A DNA stretch of 41,207 nt from JAXHUA01 sp034189695 (GCA_034189695.1 JAXHUA010000123.1:1-41207), one strand, 5' to 3'. Positions 1 through 8,297 are shown, numbered from the stretch's first letter. The notes: generated by a model not told the origin, from the sequence alone. A program made the numbers and translations.

Positions 1-1070
1 CCGAGATGGTCGATGTCATCGGGGCTATCCTCTCCGTTGTTCACCCTGATGATATGGCGGATGATCTCGACAAGGTCCTCACGCGTAAGAACGCTCTCCG
101 TCTCGGTGACATCGAGTCCAAGCCTCTTGTTGAGCTTGTAACGACCGACTTTCCCCAGATTGTACCGGCGGGGGTTGAAGAGAAGGTTGTTGATCAGCCC
201 TCTGGCGTTCTCCACTGTGAGAGGGTCGCCCGGCCTCAGTCGCTTGTAGAACTCAATGAGGGCGTCCTTCTCGCTCTTGATCGCTGCGTCGCGATCCATC
301 GTTGCCTGGACGTACTGGTGCCTGGGGGATGTGTCGACGGCCTTGAAAAGCTTCAGGATTTGCTCGTCTTCCCCGTATCCGACGGCGCGCAGGATGGTGG
401 TGGCCGGTATCTTCCTCTTGCCATCCACCTTGACAGAGAGCACGTCCTTGTTGCTGGTCTCGAACTCCAGTCTGGTGCCCCGCTCGGGAATCAGCTTGGC
501 GTAGCAGAGCCGCCGTCCGCTGGACACGTCCTCTTCGAGAGTGAAGTAGACTCCCGGAGAGCGGATGAGTTGACTCACCACCACTCTCTCAACCCCGTTG
601 ATCATGAAGATGCCGTTGGGGGTCATCAAAGGCAGGTCGCCCATGAATATGTCCTGCTCTTTGATCTCCCCGGTCTCCTTGATGAGCAGTTGCACCCTGA
701 CGTAGAGCGGCGCCGAGTAGGTGAGGTCGCCCTCGCGACATTCGTGCTCTGAATGCTTCGGCTTGACGTTGTCGGGGCACATACGGCACATCTTGGTCTG
801 GGGCGTATCGCTCCAGGCACCGCACGCCAGGCACTCGACATCCTTGGGATTGCGGAACTTGTAGTCGAGGAAGTGTAGCTCGAACCTGCTGCCGGTGAAG
901 TCCCTGATAGGCGATATCTCTTCGAAGAGCTGCTTCAGACCCTCCTTCAGAAACCAGTCGAAGGAGTGAAGTTGGGTCTGGATCAAGTGAGGTACCTCGA
1001 GGATCTGAGGGATTTTTGAGTAGAGGCGCTTAGGAGGCGCCAAAGGCGATGAAGAAAGAATTGAAATCAT
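1..1070 (-). CDS. rpoB: RNA polymerase beta subunit, N-terminal part (runs off window)
   Basis: This is the first ~356 codons of the beta subunit of RNA polymerase; the rest lies left of the window. The reverse strand reads through KEQDIFMGDLPLM, GVERVVVSQLIRSPGVYF and, near the window edge, DDIDHL, all landmarks of bacterial RpoB. The ATG at 1070 is preceded by AGGAG and gives an N-terminus with the family pattern (EVPHLIQTQLHSFDWF). Odd feature: residues about 78-105 are an insert, relative to common RpoB sequences, carrying C80-x2-C83-x11-C95-x2-C98, a zinc-knuckle pattern, just before the conserved ECREGDLTYSAPLY segment. The reading frame stays open through it, so it is not a frameshift. 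The identity is certain; zinc binding is inferred. Confidence 0.97.
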   Translation of the reverse strand, partial: MISILSSSPLAPPKRLYSKIPQILEVPHLIQTQLHSFDWFLKEGLKQLFEEISPIRDFTGSRFELHFLDYKFRNPKDVECLACGAWSDTPQTKMCRMCPDNVKPKHSEHECREGDLTYSAPLYVRVQLLIKETGEIKEQDIFMGDLPLMTPNGIFMINGVERVVVSQLIRSPGVYFTLEEDVSSGRRLCYAKLIPERGTRLEFETSNKDVLSVKVDGKRKIPATTILRAVGYGEDEQILKLFKAVDTSPRHQYVQATMDRDAAIKSEKDALIEFYKRLRPGDPLTVENARGLINNLLFNPRRYNLGKVGRYKLNKRLGLDVTETESVLTREDLVEIIRHIIRVNNGEDSPDDIDHL

Positions 1071-1196
1071 ACCAGAGCTCCTGAAATACTGATTCTGCTA
1101 GAAAAAGACACAAACAGCCCACACTGAACGGGTAACGTAAGCTAATGCCGGTGAGGGGTCAAGAGAGTATGTGGGGTTCTCATTGGCTAAACAGAT

Positions 1197-1225
1197 AGGA
1201 TAGCATACGACTGACCGCTTGTCAA
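1197..1225 (-). promoter_or_regulatory. Sigma70 promoter of rpoB
   Basis: On the minus strand a consensus TTGACA (1220-1225) is separated by exactly 17 bp from TATCCT (1197-1202). It lies 127 bp upstream of the rpoB ATG, giving a leader of about 120 nt. The -35 is a perfect match and the only good promoter in the 1071-1339 gap. Confidence 0.8.
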
Positions 1226-1289
1226 TACCTCCCGGCCATTGGCTCCTCTTGGTGTGCTGGACGCGCGTCTCGCGGCAGGCTGACGGGTG

Positions 1290-1304
1290 AACACGTGACG
1301 TGTT
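1290..1304. other. 15-bp palindrome between the rpoB promoter and the PAS-GGDEF gene
   Basis: AACACGT and ACGTGTT arms (7 bp each, perfect) flank one central G. The site lies about 65 bp upstream of the rpoB -35 and about 35 bp past the stop of the upstream minus-strand gene. It could be a binding site for a dimeric regulator; there is no T-tract to make it a terminator. Function unknown. Confidence 0.35.
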
Positions 1305-1339
1305 TGCCGTCAACACGGACCCGCGCGGGCAGGAGCCTG

Positions 1340-3634
1340 TCAGGCCTCAGGACTCAACTGGGCAGCGTACTCAAGCCCCGGCTCATAGTAACGGAACCGG
1401 TCGCGCCCCGCCGCTTTGGCGGCGTACATGGCGACATCGGCATGCTTCATCAATACGTTAGACCCCTCTCCGTCCTGCGGATAGACGGCGATGCCGATGC
1501 TGGTGGTGATGCGGAGCTTGCGGCCGTCTATGGTGAACGGCCGGCGCAGGGCGTGCAGGGCCTTATCAGCGACCCCGGCAGCGCTCTCCGCGGCCGCCAT
1601 CTCCGGCAGTATCAGGATGAACTCATCGCCTCCCATGCGAGCAACGGTGTCTCCTTTGCGGACGGCGGCCCTGAGTCGGGCAGCCACCTTTACCAACAAC
1701 CCGTCGCCGACGCTGTGGCCGAACACGTCGTTCACCGTCTTGAATCCGTCCAGGTCCAGAATGATGAGAGCGACGAGCTGCTGGTTGCGGGACGCTCGCA
1801 CCAGTTCGAGTTGCAGGATCTCGTTGAACAGCAGGCGGTTCGGCAGCTCGGTGAGGGGGTCGTGATAGGCCAGATGCCTGATGGTCTCCTCCGCTGCCTT
1901 GCGCTCGCTGATGTCGCGGGTGATCCCGAGGACGCCCATCGGTCGCCCGTCGTCGTCGCGCAGGAAAGTCACCGTGAGTTCAGTCCATACAGTGGAACCG
2001 TCCTTGCGCGATGTTTCCACCTCGAGGCTCCGGACCCTGGTCGGGTCGTTTCCCGGCTCGTGTTCTTTGGCAAGCTCTTCAACCAGTACCTTCTTCGCTG
2101 CCTCGAGGGAGGCTGGTGTGAAGCCGACCTCGATCGTCCACGCCAGGGCTTCTTCGGGGGTGTAGCCCAGCAGGCGCTGGACAGAGGGGCTGACGTAGGT
2201 GCTTCTCAGGTTGAGGTCGGTGGTCCAGATGACGTCCGTGGCGTTCTCAGCCAGCAGGCGGTACAGGCTCTCGCTCTTCTCCAGCGCTTGCTCGACCTTC
2301 TTGCGCTCACTGATGTCCCGGGTGATCCCGAGCAGACCTGCTGGCTTTCCTTCCTCGTCGCGCAGGAAGGTCACCGTGATTTCAGTCCATATCGTGGAGC
2401 CATCCTTGCACCTTTGCTCCGCCTCAAGGGTCCGGACTCGCCGCGGGTCGCTTCCCGGCTCGTGTTCTCTGGCAAGCTCTTCAGCCAGCACCTTCCTCGC
2501 TGTCTCAAGGGAGGCTGGGGTGTAACCCTGCTCGATCGTCTGCGCCATTGCTTCTTCAGGGGTGTAGCCTCGCAGGCGCTGAACAGAGGGGCTGACGTAG
2601 TTGAGCTTCAGGCTGAGGTCGGTGGTCCAGATGACGTCCGTGGCGTTCTCGGCGAGGAGGCGGTACAACCTCTCGCTCTGTTGCAGCGCTTGCTCGACCT
2701 TCTTGCGCTCACTGACGTCCCGGGTGATCCCGAGCACACCTCTCGGCTTACCTTCCTCGTCGCGCAGGAAGGTCACCGTGACTTCGGCCCACACTGTCGA
2801 GCCATCCTTTCGGTACATCTCGACTTCGAGCGGCGCATGTCCCGCCTGTCCCGCGTTGTCATCGAAGAGTGCCTCCCTGAGACGGTCCCTGGCGCGCTGG
2901 AACGAGGCTGGCGTGTAGATTTCTCCGATGGTCTGCGTCATAGCCTCTTCGGCGGTGTAGCCTCGCAATTGCAGGACGGAAGGGCTGATGTAGGTGAGCT
3001 TCAAGTTGAGGTCGGTGGTCCAGATGACGTCCGTGGCGTTGTCGGCAAGAAGGCGATAAAGCCTCTCGCTGTCCCTGAGAGCCTCCTCTGCTTGCCTGCG
3101 TTTGGATATGTCTCGCACCAGTGCGACGAAGCTGGCGGGGTTGCCCGAGCGCTCCTTCAGGAGGGTGCCGCCTATCTCCGCCGGGATCGTCCTCCCGTCG
3201 GCTCTCACAAGGTCGTATTCCTCGCGAACGGTGCCCCCTTCCTCCACGACCCTCAGAATCTGGGCTCTTGCCCGGTCAAGGTCGTGTGGGGCAATGAACG
3301 GTGACACCGGGTGCCCAAGCGCTTCGTCTCTGGAGTGCAGGGCCAGCATCTCCACAAGGCTCGCGTTGATGTCGATACAGAAACCCCGCAGGTCAATGAC
3401 AGCGACACCGTCGGAGATGGCCTCGAGCGTCTGCGGCAGCCTCTGCTCGGTGCGCGGGCTTGCGGCAGTCATGGATTCCAGCTCGGCGAGTCGGCTGCGG
3501 AGGGCCGTCACTTCATCTGCGAGTTGACGTTTTGTCTTCTTCTCCTTCGAGCCCAACTGTCGTGTGCCTTTCCCCCAGCCCCAGGTCGACAGAGACCCGA
3601 TAATGGCTTTCCGCTCCAGGTCCAATCCTGGCAC
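1340..3634 (-). CDS. Diguanylate cyclase with four PAS domains
   Basis: A soluble sensor protein that should make the second messenger cyclic di-GMP from two GTP. There is a short N-terminal coiled region (about 30-55), a first PAS (about 65-180), and then three closely similar PAS domains (about 192-312, 323-450, 457-585), each starting LYRLLA-NATDVIWTTDL and ending in an ITRD(V/I)SERK linker. The C-terminal GGDEF domain (about 590-745) has an intact active-site GGDEF at 668-672 and an RKGD inhibitory site (RxxD) five residues before it, so product feedback is expected. No EAL domain and no membrane segment are seen. The start is a GTG without a good ribosome site; a start some 20-30 codons downstream is possible. 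The signal sensed by the PAS domains cannot be read from the sequence. Confidence 0.93.
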   Translation of the reverse strand: MPGLDLERKAIIGSLSTWGWGKGTRQLGSKEKKTKRQLADEVTALRSRLAELESMTAASPRTEQRLPQTLEAISDGVAVIDLRGFCIDINASLVEMLALHSRDEALGHPVSPFIAPHDLDRARAQILRVVEEGGTVREEYDLVRADGRTIPAEIGGTLLKERSGNPASFVALVRDISKRRQAEEALRDSERLYRLLADNATDVIWTTDLNLKLTYISPSVLQLRGYTAEEAMTQTIGEIYTPASFQRARDRLREALFDDNAGQAGHAPLEVEMYRKDGSTVWAEVTVTFLRDEEGKPRGVLGITRDVSERKKVEQALQQSERLYRLLAENATDVIWTTDLSLKLNYVSPSVQRLRGYTPEEAMAQTIEQGYTPASLETARKVLAEELAREHEPGSDPRRVRTLEAEQRCKDGSTIWTEITVTFLRDEEGKPAGLLGITRDISERKKVEQALEKSESLYRLLAENATDVIWTTDLNLRSTYVSPSVQRLLGYTPEEALAWTIEVGFTPASLEAAKKVLVEELAKEHEPGNDPTRVRSLEVETSRKDGSTVWTELTVTFLRDDDGRPMGVLGITRDISERKAAEETIRHLAYHDPLTELPNRLLFNEILQLELVRASRNQQLVALIILDLDGFKTVNDVFGHSVGDGLLVKVAARLRAAVRKGDTVARMGGDEFILILPEMAAAESAAGVADKALHALRRPFTIDGRKLRITTSIGIAVYPQDGEGSNVLMKHADVAMYAAKAAGRDRFRYYEPGLEYAAQLSPEA

Positions 3635-3865
3635 AGGCGGACTGCGTACAGCCTGGCGTGCGGCCTCATCCGTCGACCTCTGGGCACAGCCAAGCTACAC
3701 TGCAATCACCGCCCAGGACAATAGGGGTATCCCCGATTCCTGTGGTTGAAACCCCCCACTTCATCGCTCGCAGCGGGAGGGTGACGGTCCATTTGGCTTA
3801 CACGGCATTGCGCGAGCAGCACCTGATGGTCCGCAGCGCTGGAAGCGTGAGGAGAGCGCCGCAAC

Positions 3866-3894
3866 TTGCCATAAGGCAACCCACGGGGTAGAAT
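3866..3894 (+). promoter_or_regulatory. Sigma70 promoter of the fmdB-like gene
   Basis: TTGCCA (3866-3871), a 17-bp spacer and TAGAAT (3889-3894) end 19 bp before the ATG at 3914. The leader is therefore very short but still holds a GGGGAGG ribosome site. The rest of the 3635-3913 gap shows no gene. Confidence 0.65.
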
Positions 3895-3913
3895 CGTAAG
3901 TGGGGAGGTCTGA

Positions 3914-4204
3914 ATGCCTATCTACGAGTACGAGTGTGGGTCGTGCCATTATGTATTTGAACGAAGACAGAGATTCGACGAAGAGCCAGTAGCCATGTGC
4001 CCGCGGTGCCAGGGAAAGGCGCGCCGCGTTATCCATTCGGTTCCCGTTATTTTCAAGGGGAGCGGCTTCTATTCCACAGACCACGGTCGGGGGTACAGGG
4101 CGTCAACCCCCGCCAAGAAGCCGGAGAAGACAGGCGAGCAGAAGGCGCCTGTGGGTGGGGAGGCCGGGAAGGAGTCATCAAAGGGTGGTGACGGGGGGTC
4201 GTAG
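3914..4204 (+). CDS. FmdB-family zinc-ribbon protein
   Basis: A 96-residue protein of the FmdB family of putative regulatory zinc ribbons. It opens with MPIYEYECGSC, and two Cys pairs (C8-x2-C11 and C29-x2-C32) are the expected zinc ligands. The GSGFYSTD segment near residue 50 is also typical of the family. The tail from about residue 60 is low-complexity, rich in Lys, Glu and Gly. The start is supported by GGGGAGG eight bases upstream and by the promoter before it. The family was first noted beside formamidase/amidase operons and its molecular role is not settled; nothing here narrows it. It precedes dtd on the same strand. Confidence 0.88.
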   Translation: MPIYEYECGSCHYVFERRQRFDEEPVAMCPRCQGKARRVIHSVPVIFKGSGFYSTDHGRGYRASTPAKKPEKTGEQKAPVGGEAGKESSKGGDGGS

Positions 4205-4269
4205 GCACGTCCCGGCATTGACGTGGTACCCTGTGTACGGACCGGGGCGAAGCGAGAAGCGAACAGGTG

Positions 4270-4313
4270 GCCGGTGGGTAATCAGCCTCCAGGGCAGGGC
4301 GACACCCACCGGC
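4270..4313 (+). other. Strong stem-loop upstream of dtd
   Basis: GCCGGTGGGT (4270-4279) and ACCCACCGGC (4304-4313) form a perfect 10-bp GC-rich stem with a 24-nt loop, in the 174-bp gap between the fmdB-like gene and dtd. There is no T-run, so it is not a standard terminator. It may act as an mRNA stabiliser or a barrier between the two genes. Confidence 0.45.
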
Positions 4314-4378
4314 TCGGTGTGTGACGCCTTTCCATTCTGCCTGACGGGTCGCCAGTACCGCGACATGAAGGAGGGAAC

Positions 4379-4831
4379 GTGAAGGCGCTTCTCCAGAGGG
4401 TGCGTGCAGCTTCCGTGACCGTCGACAGTGAGGTCGTGGGCCAGATCGGCCCTGGTCTCGTGGTCTTTGTTGGCGTGACCCACGATGACACGGAGAAGGA
4501 CGTACAGCATCTGGCAGAGAAGACGCTGAACCTCCGCATCTTCGCGGACGGTGAGGGCCGGTTCAACCTCTCGGTCCTGGATACCCGGGGCGAGCTTCTG
4601 GTGGTGAGCCAGTTCACCCTTGTGGCCGACACGAGGAAAGGACGGCGACCGAGCTTCGTGGATGCGGCTGGGCCGGACGATGCGCAGGTGCTCTATGAGC
4701 GATTCCTTGAGACGCTTCGTTCAAGCGGCCTGAGGGTAGAGACTGGGCGGTTTCAGGCGTACATGCTCGTGGAGATCCATAACGACGGGCCGGTGACCAT
4801 CCTTCTCGACAGCAGGGACAAACGTACCTAG
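4379..4831 (+). CDS. dtd: D-aminoacyl-tRNA deacylase
   Basis: Hydrolyses D-amino acids (and glycine mischarged on tRNA-Ala) from tRNA, a proofreading step that works in trans. The 150-residue length is normal for DTD. The two active-site motifs are present: SQFTL (77-81) followed by KGRRPSF, and the cross-subunit NDGPVT (GP at 137-138). The start is GTG at 4379, fixed by AAGGAGGGAAC immediately upstream. It converges with nadC on the other strand, with 50 bp between the stops. Confidence 0.95.
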   Translation: MKALLQRVRAASVTVDSEVVGQIGPGLVVFVGVTHDDTEKDVQHLAEKTLNLRIFADGEGRFNLSVLDTRGELLVVSQFTLVADTRKGRRPSFVDAAGPDDAQVLYERFLETLRSSGLRVETGRFQAYMLVEIHNDGPVTILLDSRDKRT

Positions 4832-4862
4832 GGTATCGCCGGGCTTCATCCCCGAACGCCCC

Positions 4863-4890
4863 GACAGCACCGATGCGGCTGTCATCGGTG
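4863..4890. terminator. Possible hairpin between convergent dtd and nadC
   Basis: Two overlapping inverted repeats are seen: GACAGC/GCTGTC (4863-4868 with 4878-4883) and CACCGAT/ATCGGTG (4868-4874 with 4884-4890). They cannot form together. Their position between convergent stops suggests a bidirectional transcript end, but there is no T-tract on either side. Confidence 0.3.
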
Positions 4891-5760
4891 TGAGGCGCCG
4901 TGGGCGGGCTCGATGTCCAGGCTCAGGTCAAGGGCCTCGGCCGAATGGGTGATAGCCCCCACGGAGACTATGTCGACCCCTGTCTCGGCCACTGACCGAA
5001 CGTTGTTCAGGTTGATGCAGCCGGAGGCCTCGATCAGGGCCCGGCCATCGGCTGCGCTCACCACCGCCCGCATGTCCTCCATGCCCATGTTGTCCAGCAG
5101 GATGATATCAGCCCCGGCCTCCAGCGCCTCGAGCGCCTCCTGGACGCTACGCACCTCGGCCTCCACTTCCAGGTCGGAGCTCTGGCGAGCTATGCCGATG
5201 GCCTCCTTCAGGCCGATTCCCTGAGAGCGCAGAGCTGCGAGGTGATTGTCCTTGATGAGAATGCCATCCCCCAGGTGCAGGCGGTAGCTTGTCCCTCCAC
5301 CAACGTGGACGGCATACTTCTCGAGCAGCCGTATGCCCGGCGCCGTCTTCCGAGTATCCGCGACCTGGGTCTTCAGTCCTTCCAGGGCCTCGACGTAGCG
5401 GGCCGTCTCGGTAGCCACGCCGCTCAGATGGCACAGGAAGTTGAGTGCCGTCCGCTCCGCTCGAAGGATGCTCGCCACCTTTCCCACGACGGCGGCCACC
5501 ACGTCTCCTCGCTTCACCCGCGTGCCGTCGTCAACCAGCGACTCGATGTGAAGGGACGAATCGACGTGCAGGAACACTCGCCTGGCCACTTCACCGCCGG
5601 CGAGCACTCCCGCGTCCTTGACCACAATTGAGGCTCTTCCCTCGAGCGTGTCAGGTATCAGCGCCTTGGTCGTCACATCGTCGAACGCCATGTCCTCTGT
5701 CAGGGCACGGGCGATGAGTGCTTCAACGTACGCCCATGAGGCGGCGAGTGTTTCTTCCAT
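4882..5760 (-). CDS. nadC: Nicotinate-nucleotide diphosphorylase (quinolinate phosphoribosyltransferase)
   Basis: Converts quinolinate and PRPP to nicotinate mononucleotide, CO2 and PPi, the third step of de novo NAD synthesis. The 292 residues are the usual length for NadC. Seen in order are the N-terminal ALTEDMAFDDVTT segment, the RTALNF and SGVAT substrate-site region, ADTRKTAPGIRLLEKYAV, IKDNH, DIILLDNM and the closing VSVGAITHSA, all family hallmarks. It is the last gene of the miaB-nadA-nadB-flavoprotein-nadC run and is separated from the flavoprotein gene by a structured 193-bp spacer. That spacer could uncouple its expression from the genes before it. Confidence 0.96.
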   Translation of the reverse strand: MEETLAASWAYVEALIARALTEDMAFDDVTTKALIPDTLEGRASIVVKDAGVLAGGEVARRVFLHVDSSLHIESLVDDGTRVKRGDVVAAVVGKVASILRAERTALNFLCHLSGVATETARYVEALEGLKTQVADTRKTAPGIRLLEKYAVHVGGGTSYRLHLGDGILIKDNHLAALRSQGIGLKEAIGIARQSSDLEVEAEVRSVQEALEALEAGADIILLDNMGMEDMRAVVSAADGRALIEASGCINLNNVRSVAETGVDIVSVGAITHSAEALDLSLDIEPAHGASHR

Positions 5761-5786
5761 GCTGCAATCCAGTGATATTCAACCAG

Positions 5787-5878
5787 CCTGAGCGAGTCGC
5801 ACGGGGCACCACCGACGGTCAACGGGGGTCGGTGTCTTTGGAGGCATTCCGCTCTTGCAGCAAACGGACTCGCTCAGG
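5787..5878 (-). other. Candidate structured RNA element upstream of nadC
   Basis: Within the spacer between the flavoprotein gene and nadC, a perfect 12-bp inverted repeat (5787-5798 with 5867-5878, CCTGAGCGAGTC and its complement) closes a 68-nt interior. That interior holds a second perfect 7-bp hairpin (5810-5816 with 5828-5834). The fold would sit 27 nt upstream of the nadC start. No T-run follows, so it is not a plain terminator. A cis-regulatory leader, a processing site or a small RNA are all possible. Confidence 0.4.
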
Positions 5879-5953
5879 ACAGGGCCTCTGGCCCAAGTAC
5901 AGGCGCGCCGCCAGCCATGGCTGACGGCCGCCCTTTCTGTTTCAGATTTGAAG

Positions 5954-6679
5954 CTACGACTTCACCGTCTCCTGTGTTGGCGCCAGACCCTTGGATGCCA
6001 TGTCGAAGTACATGTCGAACGGCACCAACTCGCGGCTCACCGTCGCCAGGGTCTCGGGCTTCATCTTGCCGTCCCTCACCAGTTGCCGGCCGGCATCCCG
6101 CGCCGCTTCAACGACGTCCTCTGGAATGGAACCCAGCTCCTTCAGAACCCTCATCGCTCCACCATGTGGCCGCAGCAATGCCCCGGCGTACTCGCGTGAC
6201 ATGTTCTTACAGGCCGCCTGCATGTGGACCACCAGCGGGTCGAAGTTGTCCATCTCCCAGAACCCGCAGTTGGAGACCAGCACCAGCTTCCCACGGACGT
6301 ACTCCTCGCGCAGCGGGTGACGGCAGTGGTTGTCTCGCCGCTCAAACGGCCCGTGCACCAGCGGGATAAGGCGGTCAAGGAGCATCTTGAGCGGGCCGGA
6401 CACCCCGTCGACGTAGACCGGTGTGGCGAAGACCCAGATGTCAGCCTTGCCCATCTTGGGACCCAGCCACTGCATGTCGTCCTTCTGCCAGCACTCTCCC
6501 GGCGTCTTGTTCCAGCAGATGAAGCCGCCCTGGCAGGGCTTGACCTTGAGCTTCTTGATGTAGAAGAGCTCAACCTCGGCCCCCGCTTCCTTCATTCCTT
6601 CAAGGAAAGGCTCCAGGACCGCGTGGGTGTTGCCCTTGTCCATCTTGGGGCTGCCGTTCACTGCCACTACCTTGACCAT
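5954..6679 (-). CDS. Flavodoxin-fold NADPH-dependent FMN reductase family protein
   Basis: A 241-residue member of the NADPH-dependent FMN reductase / iron-sulfur flavoprotein superfamily. MVKVVAVNGSPKMDKGNT is the FMN-phosphate loop and FATPVYVDGVSGPLKMLLDR is the second FMN-contact segment. A Cys-rich stretch near residue 48 (CQGGFIC, then a Cys eight residues on, followed by QKDDM) resembles the cluster site of iron-sulfur flavoproteins, but the second Cys of the usual CxxCxxC is replaced by Gly. A 4Fe-4S cluster is therefore doubtful. The start at 6679 is chosen for AAGGAGAGGGCA just upstream; a longer frame to 6736 is less likely. It sits between nadB and nadC, so a redox role linked to NAD synthesis is tempting but unproven. 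Confidence 0.82.
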   Translation of the reverse strand: MVKVVAVNGSPKMDKGNTHAVLEPFLEGMKEAGAEVELFYIKKLKVKPCQGGFICWNKTPGECWQKDDMQWLGPKMGKADIWVFATPVYVDGVSGPLKMLLDRLIPLVHGPFERRDNHCRHPLREEYVRGKLVLVSNCGFWEMDNFDPLVVHMQAACKNMSREYAGALLRPHGGAMRVLKELGSIPEDVVEAARDAGRQLVRDGKMKPETLATVSRELVPFDMYFDMASKGLAPTQETVKS

Positions 6680-6761
6680 TGCCCTCTCCTTTCTGCTCAG
6701 ATGGATTGAGTCAGATTTGGCGTTCCTTGTCCACAATTATACGATTAAGATACTCAAGGGG

Positions 6762-8297
6762 TCAATCTGTCTTCCTGAAGACGATGTGCCTCAGCCAGTT
6801 CGGGGAGGTCTCAGGGAAATCGGTGCGGAAGTGCGCGCCCCGGCTTTCCTCTCTCAGAAGGGCCGCCTCCGCCATAAGACGTCCCGCGAGCACCAGACTG
6901 CCCAGCTCATACGAAGAACGGTCGGACGGCTTGGCCATGTGCTTCTGCCACGAGGCCAGCACCGCCGCCGCATGGTCGAGTTCAGGTCCGTTTCGCACGA
7001 TGCCGACCTTGTCCCACATAAGGGACTGAAGGGACGCCAGGCTGAGGAGTGGGATCTGGCCCGGTGTCTCTCTGACGCTAAGCGAGTAGCGGTCGCCCTC
7101 GCCGGGATCATACGCGTTAATGCCTTCGTGCGACTTCTGGACAATCCTCTTGGCGAATACTACGACCTCCAGAAGCGAGTTGGAGGCAAGCCTGTTGGCG
7201 CCATGTACGCCGGTGCAGGCGGTCTCACCGGCGGCGAAGAGTCCCTCGATGCTGGTCTCGCCCCAGGCGTTCGTCCTAACCCCACCCATCATGTAGTGGG
7301 CTGCGGGTGCGACTGGTATCGGGGACCTGGTTATGTCCAGACCATGCTCCAGGCAGAAGCGGTAGATATGCGGGAAGCGCGCCGTCACCCTGTGAGGCGG
7401 TAGATGCGTGACGTCGAGGTAGACGCGGTCACTCCCCGTCTTCCTCATCTCAGACAGGATACCCCGTGCCACGATATCCCGGGGTGCGAGGTCGCCGTCG
7501 GGCGTGTAGTCGAACATGAACTGTCGCCCCTGAGCATTGCGGAGTGTGCCGCCTTCGCCCCTGACAGCTTCCGAGATGAGGAATGGAGGCATCCCGGGCA
7601 GGCGTAGCGCCGTGGGATGGAACTGGAAGAACTCCATGTCGGCGACCTCGGCCCCGGCGTTCCAGGCAAGGGCTATACCGTCGCCGGTGGCTACCTCGGG
7701 GTTGGTGGTGAATCTGAACAGACGCCCCACACCCCCTGTGGCCAGAATGGCGAACTTGCAGCCGAACTCTTCAACCGTGCCTGTGCGCAGGTCCAGCGCT
7801 CTGACGCCCTTGACCAGGCCATCCTCGACTATGATCTCGGTTGCCAGGCAGTACTCCAGTATCTGGACCTTCGCCAGCCTGGCTATGCTGCTCAGGGTGA
7901 CTTCAATCCGCTCACCCGTGGCGTCGCCTCCGGCATGCAGTATCCTTGGTGCACTGTGAGCGGCCTCCCTGGCGAGGGCGATCTCCCCATCCACTGTGTC
8001 AAAGGGAACGCTGAAATCGATGAGGTCGGTTATCCGGTCGGGTGCCTCATCGACAAGTATGCGTACGGAGTCGCGGTCACAGAGACCGTTGCCGGCAGCG
8101 ATGGTGTCCCGGAAGTGAAGCTCGGGCGAGTCGCCTCGTCCCACCGCTGCTGCAATCCCGCCTTGAGCGTACTTGGTGTTGCATTCGTCGATGCCGCCCT
8201 TGGTGAGGATGAGTACCGTCCCGTGCTCTCGAGCCAGGAGCGACGTGTACAGCCCCGCGATGCCGCTCCCAACGATGACGTAGTCATACTCTCTCAT
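6762..8297 (-). CDS. nadB: L-aspartate oxidase
   Basis: Flavoenzyme that oxidises L-aspartate to iminoaspartate (using oxygen or fumarate), the first step of de novo NAD synthesis. It has 511 residues, normal for NadB. The N-terminal YDYVIVGSGIAGLYTSLLAREHG is the FAD-binding dinucleotide fold. The KYAQGGIAAAVG, HSAPRILHAGGDATG, FHPTALRLPG, EAVRGEGGTL and GVHGANRLASNSLLE segments are all typical of the aspartate oxidase / succinate dehydrogenase flavoprotein family. The start at 8297 follows AGAGGAA and lies 10 bp after the nadA stop, so translation is probably coupled. A frame extending to 8333 would overlap nadA and is less likely. Confidence 0.96.
   Translation of the reverse strand: MREYDYVIVGSGIAGLYTSLLAREHGTVLILTKGGIDECNTKYAQGGIAAAVGRGDSPELHFRDTIAAGNGLCDRDSVRILVDEAPDRITDLIDFSVPFDTVDGEIALAREAAHSAPRILHAGGDATGERIEVTLSSIARLAKVQILEYCLATEIIVEDGLVKGVRALDLRTGTVEEFGCKFAILATGGVGRLFRFTTNPEVATGDGIALAWNAGAEVADMEFFQFHPTALRLPGMPPFLISEAVRGEGGTLRNAQGRQFMFDYTPDGDLAPRDIVARGILSEMRKTGSDRVYLDVTHLPPHRVTARFPHIYRFCLEHGLDITRSPIPVAPAAHYMMGGVRTNAWGETSIEGLFAAGETACTGVHGANRLASNSLLEVVVFAKRIVQKSHEGINAYDPGEGDRYSLSVRETPGQIPLLSLASLQSLMWDKVGIVRNGPELDHAAAVLASWQKHMAKPSDRSSYELGSLVLAGRLMAEAALLREESRGAHFRTDFPETSPNWLRHIVFRKTD

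Noticed and set aside
1295..3304. 669-codon open frame on the plus strand
   Set aside because: It is antisense to the PAS-GGDEF gene; its repeated blocks mirror the PAS repeats and it has no recognisable domain.
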